55,400 nucleotides of DNA from an uncultured Ruminococcus sp. (GTDB lineage Bacteria; Bacillota; Clostridia; Oscillospirales; Acutalibacteraceae). Under the pieces are notes generated by a model that had not been told where the DNA came from, searched no databases, and was given only the letters and a program-made list of their open reading frames with translations. The stretch is taken from contig CADBYC010000011.1 of NCBI GenBank assembly GCA_902798755.1, positions 1 through 55,400 on the forward strand. Reading direction: 5' to 3'. Of the stretch, positions 1-7,658 are shown in pieces (within the stretch, counting starts at the first letter, position 1; the number at the start of each line of letters is the position of its first letter). The position numbers were made by a program, and so were the translations under genes.

Positions 1-419
1 ACGTTACCGTTAAGACCTACAAGGTAGTAGCTAAGAAGGTTGACGCTACCACTAAGGCTGCTCTCGCAGGCGCTAAGTTCGGTCTGTATCAGGATGCTGC
101 TTGCACCAAGCTGATCGCAGAGTCTCCCGAAACCGGCAACGACGGTATCGCTGACTTTGGTGTTAAGCTGCCCGCAGGTACCTACTACATCAAGGAGACC
201 AAGGTTCCCACAGGCTACAACCTCAACACTGAGATCAAGTCCGTCACTCTGGGCGACTCTAACGCTGACGCAACCGTCACTGTTGAAGATACTCAGGCTA
301 AGCTGCCCTCCACCGGTGGCAACGGCACTCTGATGTTCACCATCATCGGCGGCAGCCTCGTACTGCTCGCTGCTGCTCTCTTCGTTATCGTTATGAAGAA
401 GAGATCTTCCGCAAAATAA
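1..419 (+). CDS. LPXTG-anchored SpaA/Cna_B-type pilin-like surface protein, C-terminal part
   Basis: The gene enters from the left edge; the readable frame starts at base 3 and gives 138 residues before TAA at 417-419. It shows one SpaA/Cna_B-like beta domain: a KKVDA strand, a GLYQD segment and the IKETKVPTGY motif whose Glu normally promotes a Lys-Asn/Asp isopeptide bond. This is followed by the sorting signal LPSTG, a hydrophobic helix and the basic tail KKRSS. Such proteins are exported, cut between Thr and Gly by a sortase and either polymerised into pili or joined to the wall. The class C-type sortase gene about 120 bp downstream fits a pilin role. The N-terminus is outside the window, so shaft versus tip or base subunit cannot be decided. 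Confidence 0.85.
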   Translation, partial: VTVKTYKVVAKKVDATTKAALAGAKFGLYQDAACTKLIAESPETGNDGIADFGVKLPAGTYYIKETKVPTGYNLNTEIKSVTLGDSNADATVTVEDTQAKLPSTGGNGTLMFTIIGGSLVLLAAALFVIVMKKRSSAK

Positions 420-440
420 TTTGTCATTAATCAATCTTTA

Positions 441-467
441 GGGAGCCCGAAAGGGCTCCCTTTTTTT
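441..467 (+). terminator. Rho-independent terminator after the pilin-like gene
   Basis: A perfect 8-bp stem (GGGAGCCC / GGGCTCCC, 441-448 with 453-460) is closed by a GAAA tetraloop and followed by seven T. It ends the pilin-like transcript before the sortase promoter. Confidence 0.93.
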
Positions 468-479
468 ACATTTCGTTAA

Positions 480-508
480 TTGCTTTTGTATCTGTTTTAT
501 ACTATAAT
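480..508 (+). promoter_or_regulatory. Sigma-A type promoter of the sortase pair
   Basis: TTGCTT (480-485), a 17-bp spacer and TATAAT (503-508). It lies 30 bp upstream of the sortase ATG, with AAAGGA at 525-530 as ribosome site. The sortases therefore have their own promoter, separate from the pilin gene. Confidence 0.8.
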
Positions 509-537
509 AGAACGAGATCATTCCAAAGGACGTTTTT

Positions 538-1440
538 ATGAAACGATATTTACCCATTATTGCAATTGTTTTGATATTTCTCATCGGCTTAGGTATTCTG
601 ACCTATCCGCTTCTCAGCTCCGTGATCAATAATATCGGTATCCGCAACGAGGCGAAGGTTGAATATCAAAAGGCGCAGGATATGGAGCCCGAGGATGTCA
701 AAAAGCTCTTTGACGAAGCTCAGGCTTACAACAAAAGTCTGCTCAATACGGTCATCCTGACGGACCCTTTTGACGAAGAAGCGTATGAGGCGATCACGGC
801 GCATTATGAGGAGACCTTTAACGTCGGCGCCAACGGATTGATCGGATTTATCGATATCCCGAAGATCAATGTCTATCTGCCGATCTACCACGGTACCTCC
901 ACCGAGGTGCTTGAGCGCGGAGCGGGTCATCTGGAAAATACCGCATTTCCCGTCGGAGGAAAGAACACCCACAGCGTTATCTCGGCGCATTCCGCTTTTC
1001 CGACCGAAACCTTTTTCGACTATCTCACCGATATGGAGGAGGGCGACTATTTCTATATCCACGTCCTCAACCGTGTCCTGACCTATCAGGTGGATCAGAT
1101 CAAGGTCGTCCTCCCCGACAATACCCATGATCTGTATGTCGAGGACGGCAGAGACCTTGTCACGCTTTTGACCTGTACGCCCTATTCCATCAACTCTCAC
1201 CGTCTTCTCGTGCGCGGTACGCGCGTCGAGGATCGGGATCCGGGCGACGTGACGACCGTATCAACGGGCAATGATTATCTCTTCTTCATGGGCTACAAGA
1301 TCTCCTTTGTCACTGCCGGCATCGTGATCGCGGTGTTCCTTCTCTTTGTCGCGGGAGTGGTATTTGTCGCGATCCGTATGCGCAGGAAAAAAACTCCGGC
1401 TCATTCTGCGGACAAAAAGGACGGTGGTCCCGATGCGTAG
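538..1440 (+). CDS. Class C sortase (pilus-assembly type)
   Basis: 300-residue membrane transpeptidase. It has an N-terminal membrane helix (about 5-30) and a DPF lid motif at 76-78 typical of pilin-polymerising class C sortases. The catalytic His151 (SAHSAF), Cys213 (LLTCTPY) and Arg222 (HRLLVRG) are all present. A second membrane helix (about 250-279) precedes a basic tail; a C-terminal anchor is usual in class C. It probably links pilin subunits such as the LPSTG protein just upstream. AAAGGA sits 7 bp before the ATG. The 3' end overlaps the next sortase gene by 8 bp, so the two are translationally coupled. Confidence 0.92.
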   Translation: MKRYLPIIAIVLIFLIGLGILTYPLLSSVINNIGIRNEAKVEYQKAQDMEPEDVKKLFDEAQAYNKSLLNTVILTDPFDEEAYEAITAHYEETFNVGANGLIGFIDIPKINVYLPIYHGTSTEVLERGAGHLENTAFPVGGKNTHSVISAHSAFPTETFFDYLTDMEEGDYFYIHVLNRVLTYQVDQIKVVLPDNTHDLYVEDGRDLVTLLTCTPYSINSHRLLVRGTRVEDRDPGDVTTVSTGNDYLFFMGYKISFVTAGIVIAVFLLFVAGVVFVAIRMRRKKTPAHSADKKDGGPDA

Positions 1441-2308
1441 AGAGAAAGAGCCTAAGAAAAAATGGAAGCTTTGGCAAAAGATCACCGTCACTCTTGCTGT
1501 TGTATTGTTGATAGCAGGTCTCGGCTTCCTGCTGTTCCCGACCGTATCAAACTTCTTCGGCCAGCAGCGCGCCAACGCCACCATCGACGAATTCAAAGAG
1601 TCACTCCGTCACGTTGTCCCGTCCGATACGGAAGATAACGCTCCGACTGACAGTACCGTCGCGGGTGTTACTGCCCGTACCTTCAAGGAAGCATTGGAGA
1701 AAGGCGAGGTTGATGAAGAGGGCTATGTCCTCGATGACGACGGCAACCGCACATCGGGTACACCTATCGTGTTCAAATACGACCTCGACGCCCTTCACCG
1801 CGACAGCCTTACCTATAACGAAAATCTGATCGACCATCAGGGAACGGTCGATACCACCGACTACGCTACCCCCGCGCTGAGGATGAGCGATTACGGCTTG
1901 TCCAATTTCTACTGCTTCCTCAGCGCCGACGCGATCGACATGTATCTGCCTGTCTATCTCGGCACAAGCGACTCTATGATGAGCAGCGGCGCGGCGCACC
2001 TTTCGGGCACCTCTCTGCCTGTCGATCAAAAGAGCACCAATGTCGCGATCGCGGGTCATACCGCCTATATCGGCAGGATCTTCTTTGATAATATCCGCAA
2101 GCTCGAGCTCGGCGATACGGTATCCATTCATAACTATTGGGAGGACATCGACTATGAGGTCATCGATTATAAGATCGTGACCGAGGACGAAACGTCTGAT
2201 ATCTATATCCAAAAGGATCGCCAGCTCCTGACCCTGATCACCTGCATCTATTCGGGTCATGGAGATGATTTTGACCGCTATCTCGTCATCTGTGAGAAGA
2301 AGGATTAG
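1433..2308 (+). CDS. Second class C-like sortase without lid or C-terminal anchor
   Basis: 291-residue sortase beginning at the ATG that overlaps the end of the preceding sortase. An upstream in-frame start would only add residues encoded inside that gene. It has a basic N-terminus, one membrane helix (about 15-36), catalytic His209 (AGHTAY), Cys271 (TLITCIY) and Arg282 (FDRYLVI). Unlike its neighbour it has no DPF lid and stops after the catalytic barrel. About 100 residues rich in Asp, Thr and Glu separate helix and barrel. It may attach finished pili to the wall or handle a different substrate; substrate choice cannot be read from sequence. Confidence 0.88.
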   Translation: MRREKEPKKKWKLWQKITVTLAVVLLIAGLGFLLFPTVSNFFGQQRANATIDEFKESLRHVVPSDTEDNAPTDSTVAGVTARTFKEALEKGEVDEEGYVLDDDGNRTSGTPIVFKYDLDALHRDSLTYNENLIDHQGTVDTTDYATPALRMSDYGLSNFYCFLSADAIDMYLPVYLGTSDSMMSSGAAHLSGTSLPVDQKSTNVAIAGHTAYIGRIFFDNIRKLELGDTVSIHNYWEDIDYEVIDYKIVTEDETSDIYIQKDRQLLTLITCIYSGHGDDFDRYLVICEKKD

Positions 2309-2343
2309 TCCGAGAGATCGATCGAAAATCGACTATCTTTTTG

Positions 2344-2376
2344 AGCCTTCCCGAACGGGAGGGCTTATTCTTTTAT
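2344..2376 (+). terminator. Terminator of the sortase pair
   Basis: AGCCTTCCCG pairs with CGGGAGGGCT (2344-2353 / 2356-2365) with a tight GAAC-type loop, followed by a T-rich run. The remaining DNA to 2524 is AT-rich and holds nothing else recognisable. Confidence 0.75.
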
Positions 2377-2524
2377 CGTCAAAAAAGGCAAACGAATCCA
2401 CTAAAAAATGCGCCTTTTTGGTATTAGTTACAAAACTATTTTTTCTTTGTTGATTTTGTACATTTTATTTCAAAAATGTAATTTTAAAACCGTTGTATTA
2501 ACTATTTTTTAACAAATTATTCTA

Positions 2525-2553
2525 TTGACTTTACCGATTCGAGCGATTATAAT
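2525..2553 (+). promoter_or_regulatory. Strong sigma-A promoter of the cohesin-like gene
   Basis: TTGACT (2525-2530), exactly 17 bp, TATAAT (2548-2553). The start codon is 280 bp further on, so the transcript should carry a long 5' leader. Confidence 0.82.
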
Positions 2554-2560
2554 TAATCTC

Positions 2561-2833
2561 GTATAGAAGCAGGGTAAAGGGCATCTGCGCCCTTTTGCGG
2601 TTCAGTACCGACGGTCACGAATGCTTCTGTACCGAAAGCCGATTTCATATCTCATTGTTGCCGCTTCGGCGGTGAGTAAGGGGATTTGGAATATATCTCC
2701 GCGGCGCCTGTACAACGCTGCGGCGTTCAAAACCCCGGACAGGGGTCAAGCTGTCCCCGGTATCAGACGGAACGTGGGAGTCCGCGATACCCGGATGAAC
2801 CTCTCCCGCAATTCATTTGAAAGGAGCTTGGTC
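2561..2833 (+). promoter_or_regulatory. Long structured 5' leader of unknown class
   Basis: This lies between promoter and ATG. An 11-bp stem (2561-2571 with 2622-2632, one G-U) encloses a second hairpin, AAAGGGC / GCCCTTT (2576-2582 / 2589-2595). Further downstream are CCGC-TTCG-GCGG, GGACAG / CTGTCC and GGTATC / GATACC pairings. The leader ends with AAGGAG (2821-2826) 7 bp before the ATG. I do not recognise a known riboswitch core. An in-frame extension of the protein into this region has no ribosome site. It may control expression or stability of the surface protein mRNA. Confidence 0.5.
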
Positions 2834-4360
2834 ATGAACAAGCGAATCTTATCTATCTTGCTTTGTTTAATGCTGGTTGCTTCCTTGCTGGTATTGGCCG
2901 TACCCGCAAACGCTGCGCCTTCTAATCCGCAGTTTAAAGTAACCGCAGACAAAACCGAAGCAAAACCCGGCGATACTGTTACATTCCAGTTCGTTTTGGG
3001 TCCTGTTACCGATGTTGGTAACTTCCAAGCCGCCGCTGATATTCCTGCAGGCTTAACTTACACTGCTGGTTCCGGCGCACTTGATCCCGGTGCCAGAACC
3101 GCATTAGGTTACGATAGTGCAAAGGATCCGGCAAATGTCCATCTTGATTGGGTTGAAAATAGAGTACTTGTTAAGACGGACAATCCCTATTCTGACCTCA
3201 ATACTACTTCTGATGTAGTGCTTGCCAGCTTTTCTTGTACCGTTGATGACGATGCAGAAGGTACGTTGACTGTAAGCATTAAAGATTTTGAAGCATACTC
3301 CGGACAGACTTGGGATGAGTATACCGAAGACTTCTCTCTGGAAGGTGCCACCATTACTATTGTGAACGATACTCCCACCGAAGCTCCCACCGAGGCTCCG
3401 GTTCCCACCGAGGCTCCGACCGAGGCTCCGGTTCCCACTGAGGCTCCGACTGAGGCTCCCGAACCCACCGAGGCACCCACTGAGGCTCACGTACACAGTG
3501 GCACTTTTGTTGCCGAGGTTCCCGCTACTCCCGAGAAGGACGGCGTAGCAGCTCATTATGAGTGCTCCTGCGGCAAGAAGTTTGCTGACGAGGCTTGCGC
3601 TGTGGAAGTTACTGACGAGGAGCTCCGTATTCCTTACGTAGAACCGACTGAGGCTCCGACTGAGGCTCCGGTTCCGACCGAGGCTCCGACTGAGGCTCCG
3701 GCTCCGACTGAGGCTCCGGCTCCGACCGAGGCTCCGACCCCGACCGAGGCTCCGACCCCGACCGAGGCTCCGGCTCCGACTGAGGCTCCGACTCCGACCG
3801 AGGCTCCGACCCCGACTGAGGCTCCGGCTCCGACTGAGGCACCGGCTCCGACTGAGGCTCCGGCTCCGACTGAGGCTCCGGTTCCGACCGAGGCTCCGGT
3901 TCCGACCGAGGCTCCTGTTCCGACCGAGGCTCCTCATACCCACAGCGGCACCTATGTCGCTCAGGTTGACGCTACTCCCGAGAAGGACGGCGTAAAAGAG
4001 CACTATGTATGTGAAGGCTGCGGCAAGCTGTTTGCTGACGAGGCTTGCACTGTTGAAGTAACTGCCGAGGATCTCGTTATCAAGTACGTTGCTCCGACCG
4101 AGGTTGTTGAGCCCACTACCGTTGAGCCTACTACTGTAGAGCCCACCACTGCTCCTGCAGTTACTCCTACCGACGCCGCTACCAAGGATTCCGCTACCAA
4201 GGATTCTTCCACTAAGGATTCTACTACCAAGGATTCCTCTACTGCTAAGACCGGCGACAGCACCCATACTTACCTGTGGCTGCTGATCATGCTCGCTTCT
4301 ATGGCAGGCGCGGCAGGTGTTCTGTACACTGCTAAGCGCAAGGGAATATTCAATAAGTAA
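2834..4360 (+). CDS. Cohesin-like cell-surface protein with TEAP-rich stalk and C-terminal membrane anchor
   Basis: 508 residues. A signal peptide (1-27, ending ANA) is followed by a cohesin-like beta domain at about 28-178, opening with [15 protein letters not shown]. Next come a short TEAP linker (181-218), a CxCGK-type repeat (219-270), a 97-residue TEAP stalk (271-367), a second CxxCGK repeat (368-421) and a Thr/Lys/Asp linker. The end is KTGD (472-475), a hydrophobic helix (480-499) and a basic tail. The end resembles a sortase signal, but with KTGD in place of LPXTG; the class B sortase at 5352 is a candidate partner. The start is set by AAGGAG at 2821. Cohesins bind dockerins, and a dockerin protein is encoded at 6435. 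Binding is inferred, not shown. Confidence 0.8.
   Translation: MNKRILSILLCLMLVASLLVLAVPANAAPSNPQFKVTADKTEAKPGDTVTFQFVLGPVTDVGNFQAAADIPAGLTYTAGSGALDPGARTALGYDSAKDPANVHLDWVENRVLVKTDNPYSDLNTTSDVVLASFSCTVDDDAEGTLTVSIKDFEAYSGQTWDEYTEDFSLEGATITIVNDTPTEAPTEAPVPTEAPTEAPVPTEAPTEAPEPTEAPTEAHVHSGTFVAEVPATPEKDGVAAHYECSCGKKFADEACAVEVTDEELRIPYVEPTEAPTEAPVPTEAPTEAPAPTEAPAPTEAPTPTEAPTPTEAPAPTEAPTPTEAPTPTEAPAPTEAPAPTEAPAPTEAPVPTEAPVPTEAPVPTEAPHTHSGTYVAQVDATPEKDGVKEHYVCEGCGKLFADEACTVEVTAEDLVIKYVAPTEVVEPTTVEPTTVEPTTAPAVTPTDAATKDSATKDSSTKDSTTKDSSTAKTGDSTHTYLWLLIMLASMAGAAGVLYTAKRKGIFNK
3644..3934 (+). repeat. In-frame minisatellite encoding (A/T/V)PTEAP units
   Basis: About 17 TEAP units are encoded by near-identical 12-18 bp tandem copies, as in CCGACTGAGGCTCCGGCT. 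A shorter block lies at 3374-3488. Unit spacing keeps the reading frame, so copy-number change would lengthen or shorten the stalk without frameshift. Confidence 0.9.
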
Positions 4361-4386
4361 TATTCGCTAACCCTGAACAAACGGGC

Positions 4387-4420
4387 GGCGACGGATCTCC
4401 GCCGTCGCCCTGATGTTTTT
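4387..4420 (+). terminator. Probable terminator of the cohesin-like gene
   Basis: GGCGACGG (4387-4394) pairs with CCGTCGCC (4402-4409), and five T follow after TGATG. The T run is offset by a few bases from the stem. Confidence 0.65.
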
Positions 4421-4470
4421 GGTATTGAGTTTTCAGCGCCTTAAACCGCGGCAAGCCGCTATTAAAAAAA

Positions 4471-4585
4471 GTCATTGCGAGGGCTTCAGCCCGTGGCAAT
4501 CTCAACCGATTAAAAAGGGTAAAATACCCCTCTGTTGTTTTTAAATTGTCATTGCGAGGGCTTTTAGCCCGTGGCAATCTCAACC
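4471..4585 (+). repeat. Two direct copies of a REP-like palindromic repeat
   Basis: The 37-38 bp unit beginning GTCATTGCGAGGGCTT and ending GTGGCAATCTCAACC occurs at 4471-4507 and 4548-4585, differing only in the loop (TTCAG versus TTTTAG). Each unit folds as ATTGC..GGGCT / AGCCC..GCAAT. Similar palindromes are common intergenic repeats in many bacteria. A 40-bp AT-rich spacer separates the copies. Confidence 0.85.
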
Positions 4586-4639
4586 ATCTGCTGAAATCTG
4601 AATACTGAGAATATCAGTACAATAGTCATTATGAAATCA

Positions 4640-4785
4640 AGCGCGAAAGCGCTGTTTTCACATTATAAGAAACTGTTCGTTTCTTATAATGTGAAAGATT
4701 TATATGCCCTCCCGGTTTGCTGCGGCGCAGCAACGGGAGATGGCTATACGAAATGCGCGCGAAGCGCGATTTCTTGTATGGAGGA
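4640..4785 (+). promoter_or_regulatory. Leader with four consecutive hairpins ending at the ribosome site
   Basis: Hairpin 1: AGCGC-GAAA-GCGCT (4640-4653). Hairpin 2: a perfect 18-bp stem (4656-4673 / 4679-4696) with TGTTC loop. Hairpin 3: CTCCCG..TTGCTGCG / CGCAGCAACGGGAG (4709-4739). Hairpin 4: about 4746-4779, with GCGCG-type core. Hairpin 4 ends one base before GGAGGA (4780-4785), the ribosome site of the next gene, so folding could change access to it. A weak TACAAT (4618-4623) is the only -10-like site nearby. No known RNA family was recognised. Confidence 0.55.
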
Positions 4786-4791
4786 AATTCT

Positions 4792-5355
4792 ATGAGTAAC
4801 TATACATCTAAACATTCTGTCGATAAAACCCGCTCCGGCAAATCCGCCGATGCCAAGAAAAAGAAGGTCCTGATCATCGTGATCGTGGCTGTACTGGCTG
4901 TCATCATCGCCGCTGCGCTGATCTTTATCTTCGTGCCCGGCGCTGAGTCAGGCGTTTCCGGTTTCTTCGGCGGCAAACCCGCTTACGTTCCCGAAACACA
5001 AGACGGCACCACCATTATTTCTCCGTATTATCAGAACGGTATTCTTCCTTCCGCGGCTGATCGCCACGATGTCGATGTCATCAAGGGAGGCGGCGCGAAC
5101 GGCTCCGATCTTCTGGGCAGATGGCAGATGGGCGATCATGACGCTTACCTCTTCGATGGACAGGGAAGAGGCATCATCCTGACGGGCGTCGATAACTATA
5201 CCTTTACCTACAGTGCCGAAAACGGCAAGCTCAGGATCGACTACGATGGTCAGAACGGCTCTGACTTCGAGTATGATTATACTCTCAACGGCGACAAGAT
5301 GACGTGGACCCGCGGCGGAAAAACCTATGATCTGACGAAGGTTGCAGAAGAGTGA
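4792..5355 (+). CDS. Membrane-anchored DUF5640-like lipocalin-type domain protein
   Basis: 187 residues from the ATG preceded by GGAGGA. A Lys-rich cytoplasmic start (about 1-23) and one membrane helix (about 24-46) are followed by a linker and a C-terminal beta-rich domain at about 105-184. That domain begins LLGRWQMGD and runs through ITGVDNYTF-like strands to MTWTRGGKTYDL. This short barrel resembles the DUF5640/lipocalin-like family, which is of unknown function and common in gut Firmicutes. Its stop codon overlaps the GTG start of the class B sortase, so both are made together. It may assist or accompany the sorted substrate. The small lipoprotein at 45013 has a similar domain. Confidence 0.6.
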   Translation: MSNYTSKHSVDKTRSGKSADAKKKKVLIIVIVAVLAVIIAAALIFIFVPGAESGVSGFFGGKPAYVPETQDGTTIISPYYQNGILPSAADRHDVDVIKGGGANGSDLLGRWQMGDHDAYLFDGQGRGIILTGVDNYTFTYSAENGKLRIDYDGQNGSDFEYDYTLNGDKMTWTRGGKTYDLTKVAEE

Positions 5356-6161
5356 GACACGCAGCAGAATCCAAATCTCCGAAAAAGAATACCAAAAAGG
5401 GTAAAACTGTCGTTATCGTTTTTCTGTCGATATTCATCGTGGGTTTTATCTTCGGCGCTTATATGCTGATCACAACGCTGCTCAACGCCGCGCGCGAGCA
5501 GAACACCTTTGACGATCTTGCGCAGATGGTACAGGATACCGACGAAACAGATGACGACGGCGCCTTGAGAAAGTACGACGAGCTGTACAAGAAGAATCCC
5601 GATTTCTTCGGCTGGCTCAAGATCGAGGGCACCAAGATCGACTACCCCGTCATGTATACGCCCCGCGACTCCGAGTATTATCTCCATCGTGATTTCTACG
5701 GCAATTATTCCGACAGCGGCATGCTGTTCATTGACGGCGAATGTCCCGAAAAAGGCAATTACTATCTTATCTACGGTCATCATATGAATAACGGCTCCAT
5801 GTTCGGCGAGCTGCCGAAGTACAGCGATAAAAAGTTCTATGAAGAGCACAAGACCGTTTTCTTTGATACGCGCTATGAGCTGAGAGATTATGAGGTCGTC
5901 GCCGCGTTTTACGCCAAAGCCTATCCCAAGGGCGAGGAAGAGGGCTTTGTCTACTATCAGTACAAGGATCTGAGCTCCAAGGAAGCCTTCAATGAATATG
6001 TTTCCAACGTTAAGGCGCTCTCCGTGTACGATACAGGCATCACTCCCGTTTACGGCGATGAGCTGATCACCATGTCTACCTGCAATTACCATACCGAAGA
6101 CGGCAGATTTGTCGTCGTGGCGCGCAGGATCAAGGACGCCCCCAAAAGCACTGAAAAATAA
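5352..6161 (+). CDS. srtB: Class B sortase
   Basis: 269 residues starting at GTG within a GTGA overlap with the preceding gene. It has one N-terminal membrane helix (about 18-42) and the class B signature: NPDFFGWLKIEGT, IDYPV, and a tyrosine-rich stretch YYLHRDF. Catalytic His143 (YGHHM), Cys244 (TMSTCNY) and Arg252 (GRFVVVARR) are present. Class B sortases attach specialised proteins, often with non-LPXTG signals, to peptidoglycan. The nearby cohesin-like protein with a KTGD ending is a plausible substrate. A strong terminator follows. Confidence 0.93.
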   Translation: MRHAAESKSPKKNTKKGKTVVIVFLSIFIVGFIFGAYMLITTLLNAAREQNTFDDLAQMVQDTDETDDDGALRKYDELYKKNPDFFGWLKIEGTKIDYPVMYTPRDSEYYLHRDFYGNYSDSGMLFIDGECPEKGNYYLIYGHHMNNGSMFGELPKYSDKKFYEEHKTVFFDTRYELRDYEVVAAFYAKAYPKGEEEGFVYYQYKDLSSKEAFNEYVSNVKALSVYDTGITPVYGDELITMSTCNYHTEDGRFVVVARRIKDAPKSTEK

Positions 6162-6166
6162 CAGTT

Positions 6167-6198
6167 GCTCCTCTCTATTTGCAGAGGAGCTTTGTTTC
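6167..6198 (+). terminator. Terminator after srtB
   Basis: GCTCCTCT (6167-6174) pairs with AGAGGAGC (6183-6190), followed by TTTGTTT. Confidence 0.85.
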
Positions 6199-6318
6199 TT
6201 ATTGGGGAAAATCAAGCCTTGGTCATCAAAATAAAAACGAATCCGTGTGCCGTCAATATCATTCTCGTCCATAATTTTGAATCATTTGTAAAAATTTTGT
6301 GATTTCCATAAATTTTTA

Positions 6319-6347
6319 TTGCACTTGCGCTGAAAGTTTGGTACAAT
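6319..6347 (+). promoter_or_regulatory. Sigma-A promoter of the dockerin protein gene
   Basis: TTGCAC (6319-6324), 17 bp, TACAAT (6342-6347). The 80-nt leader contains GAACCGA / TCGGTTC pairing and ends in AGGAGGT at 6421-6427, 7 bp before the ATG. Confidence 0.8.
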
Positions 6348-6434
6348 GAGTGTGTAGATGAAAGCGAACCGAAACAATAGCAACTTTCGTCGGTTCAGCT
6401 GAATCGGATATATTATTTTTAGGAGGTAATTCCA

Positions 6435-7538
6435 ATGAGAAAGTTATTATGTCTGATGCTTGCTGTTATAATGGTTGTTTCTGCAGCGGTCATCGCTGTA
6501 AACGCTGCCCAGACCGCTCCCACAGGAGCCGGTACCGCGACCGTTACTATACAGAGCATCAAAGGCGATACCGTTACCAAGACCTATGCCGTAGGCGAGA
6601 CCTTTACTACCTACACCTACCTGAACGCGAGCCAGCTCAACAGTGGTAAGATCGGCTCGATGAATTGCAGCCAGTTTTACACCAACTCCGTACTGGAACT
6701 GGCTGAAGAATACACTGAAGACGATGGTATCTTAGATGTCGAGACCGTGTTCCCGGTTACTAAGACAGCTACGATGGCAAGCGGTCACCATACCGAGTCC
6801 GAAGAGTATCCCGGTATGGGCGCTGTTTATTACAACGCTACCACCCCAGGCTACAGCGGATTCAAATTTAATTCTGACACCGCGGCGCTGATCATCTGCC
6901 GCTATAAAGTCAAGGTGGCGGGTGAAGCCACGATCTTGAATGAGATCACAACCCTCGCTCAGTCTGATTATGAGTTGACCAGGATCGTTAACGGGGGCAA
7001 GATCGTCAATGATAACTTCACCAGCCCTGTCGCTCTCTCTGAGCCTGCCGCTCCGACCGGCTTTACCCTCAGCGGAACCGCTACCAGCTACAAGACTACT
7101 CAAACCGCGTCTGATGCTGTTACTTTGACCCTGACCGGTTCCGACAACAACTTCACTAGTACTATTACTGTTACGGCTTCTAATTACGATAGCAAGAACA
7201 GTGCTGCTACAGCTTTTACTTTTGAGAATGTACCTGAGGGCAACTATGCTTTGACCGTTTCCAAGGACAATCATGTGACCCGTGAGTATACTGTTTCCGT
7301 AAGCGCCAATACAACTCAGGATGTTAAGATCTGCCCGATTGGCGATGTATCCAATGACGGCAAGATTTCTAATGTTGACTATGCCCGTGCAAATTCTCAC
7401 TTTAGTGGTGTTTCTACTCTAACCGGCTATAATCTTCAGTGTGGCGATGTTGTTAAGGCAGACGGTGTTATTGCTAATGTTGATTTAGCACGCATCAACT
7501 CCCATATTTGTGAAGTTTCTTCTCTGTGGAAAAAATAA
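6435..7538 (+). CDS. Secreted cohesin-like/dockerin protein
   Basis: 367 residues. A signal peptide (about 1-25, ending NAA) precedes a cohesin-like or carbohydrate-surface beta domain (about 30-200). A second beta sandwich (about 205-298) contains ENVPEGNYALTVSKDNH, as in carboxypeptidase-regulatory folds. The C-terminal type I-like dockerin (about 300-367) has a first loop, GDVSNDGKISNVD, that fits a calcium-binding pattern. The second, GDVVKADGVIANVD, has its acidic residues shifted by one. Dockerins plug into cohesins, so this protein could dock on the cohesin-like protein encoded upstream or on scaffolds elsewhere. No catalytic domain is seen. It has its own promoter and terminator. Confidence 0.82.
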   Translation: MRKLLCLMLAVIMVVSAAVIAVNAAQTAPTGAGTATVTIQSIKGDTVTKTYAVGETFTTYTYLNASQLNSGKIGSMNCSQFYTNSVLELAEEYTEDDGILDVETVFPVTKTATMASGHHTESEEYPGMGAVYYNATTPGYSGFKFNSDTAALIICRYKVKVAGEATILNEITTLAQSDYELTRIVNGGKIVNDNFTSPVALSEPAAPTGFTLSGTATSYKTTQTASDAVTLTLTGSDNNFTSTITVTASNYDSKNSAATAFTFENVPEGNYALTVSKDNHVTREYTVSVSANTTQDVKICPIGDVSNDGKISNVDYARANSHFSGVSTLTGYNLQCGDVVKADGVIANVDLARINSHICEVSSLWKK

Positions 7539-7559
7539 TAGCAAAATTAAATCAAATCA

Positions 7560-7588
7560 ACCCCCGTCTCTCTGAGGCGGGGGTTTTA
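7560..7588 (+). terminator. Terminator of the dockerin gene
   Basis: CCCCCG (7561-7566) pairs with CGGGGG (7578-7583), then TTTT. Confidence 0.82.
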
Positions 7589-7594
7589 CCGTAG

Positions 7595-7623
7595 TTGACA
7601 TTATCGTTGCTTTCGTTTATACT
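7595..7623 (+). promoter_or_regulatory. Consensus promoter of the solute-binding lipoprotein gene
   Basis: TTGACA (7595-7600), 17 bp, TATACT (7618-7623). GAGGGAG at 7644-7650 serves the ATG at 7659. Confidence 0.85.
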
Positions 7624-7658
7624 AATTATGAATACAATTCAATGAGGGAGAACCCGAT

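Noticed and set aside
2561-2833. Cyclic-di-GMP or cobalamin riboswitch in the leader
   Set aside because: None of the conserved core sequences of these classes could be found; only generic stems are visible.
3374-3934. Possible CRISPR array
   Set aside because: Repeats are short, contiguous and in frame with PTEAP coding; there are no unique spacers or cas genes.
3104-4267. Minus-strand open frame of 387 codons rich in Ser, Arg and Leu
   Set aside because: It is the reverse of the TEAP repeat in the cohesin-like gene; its low-complexity product and lack of a ribosome site show it is a shadow.
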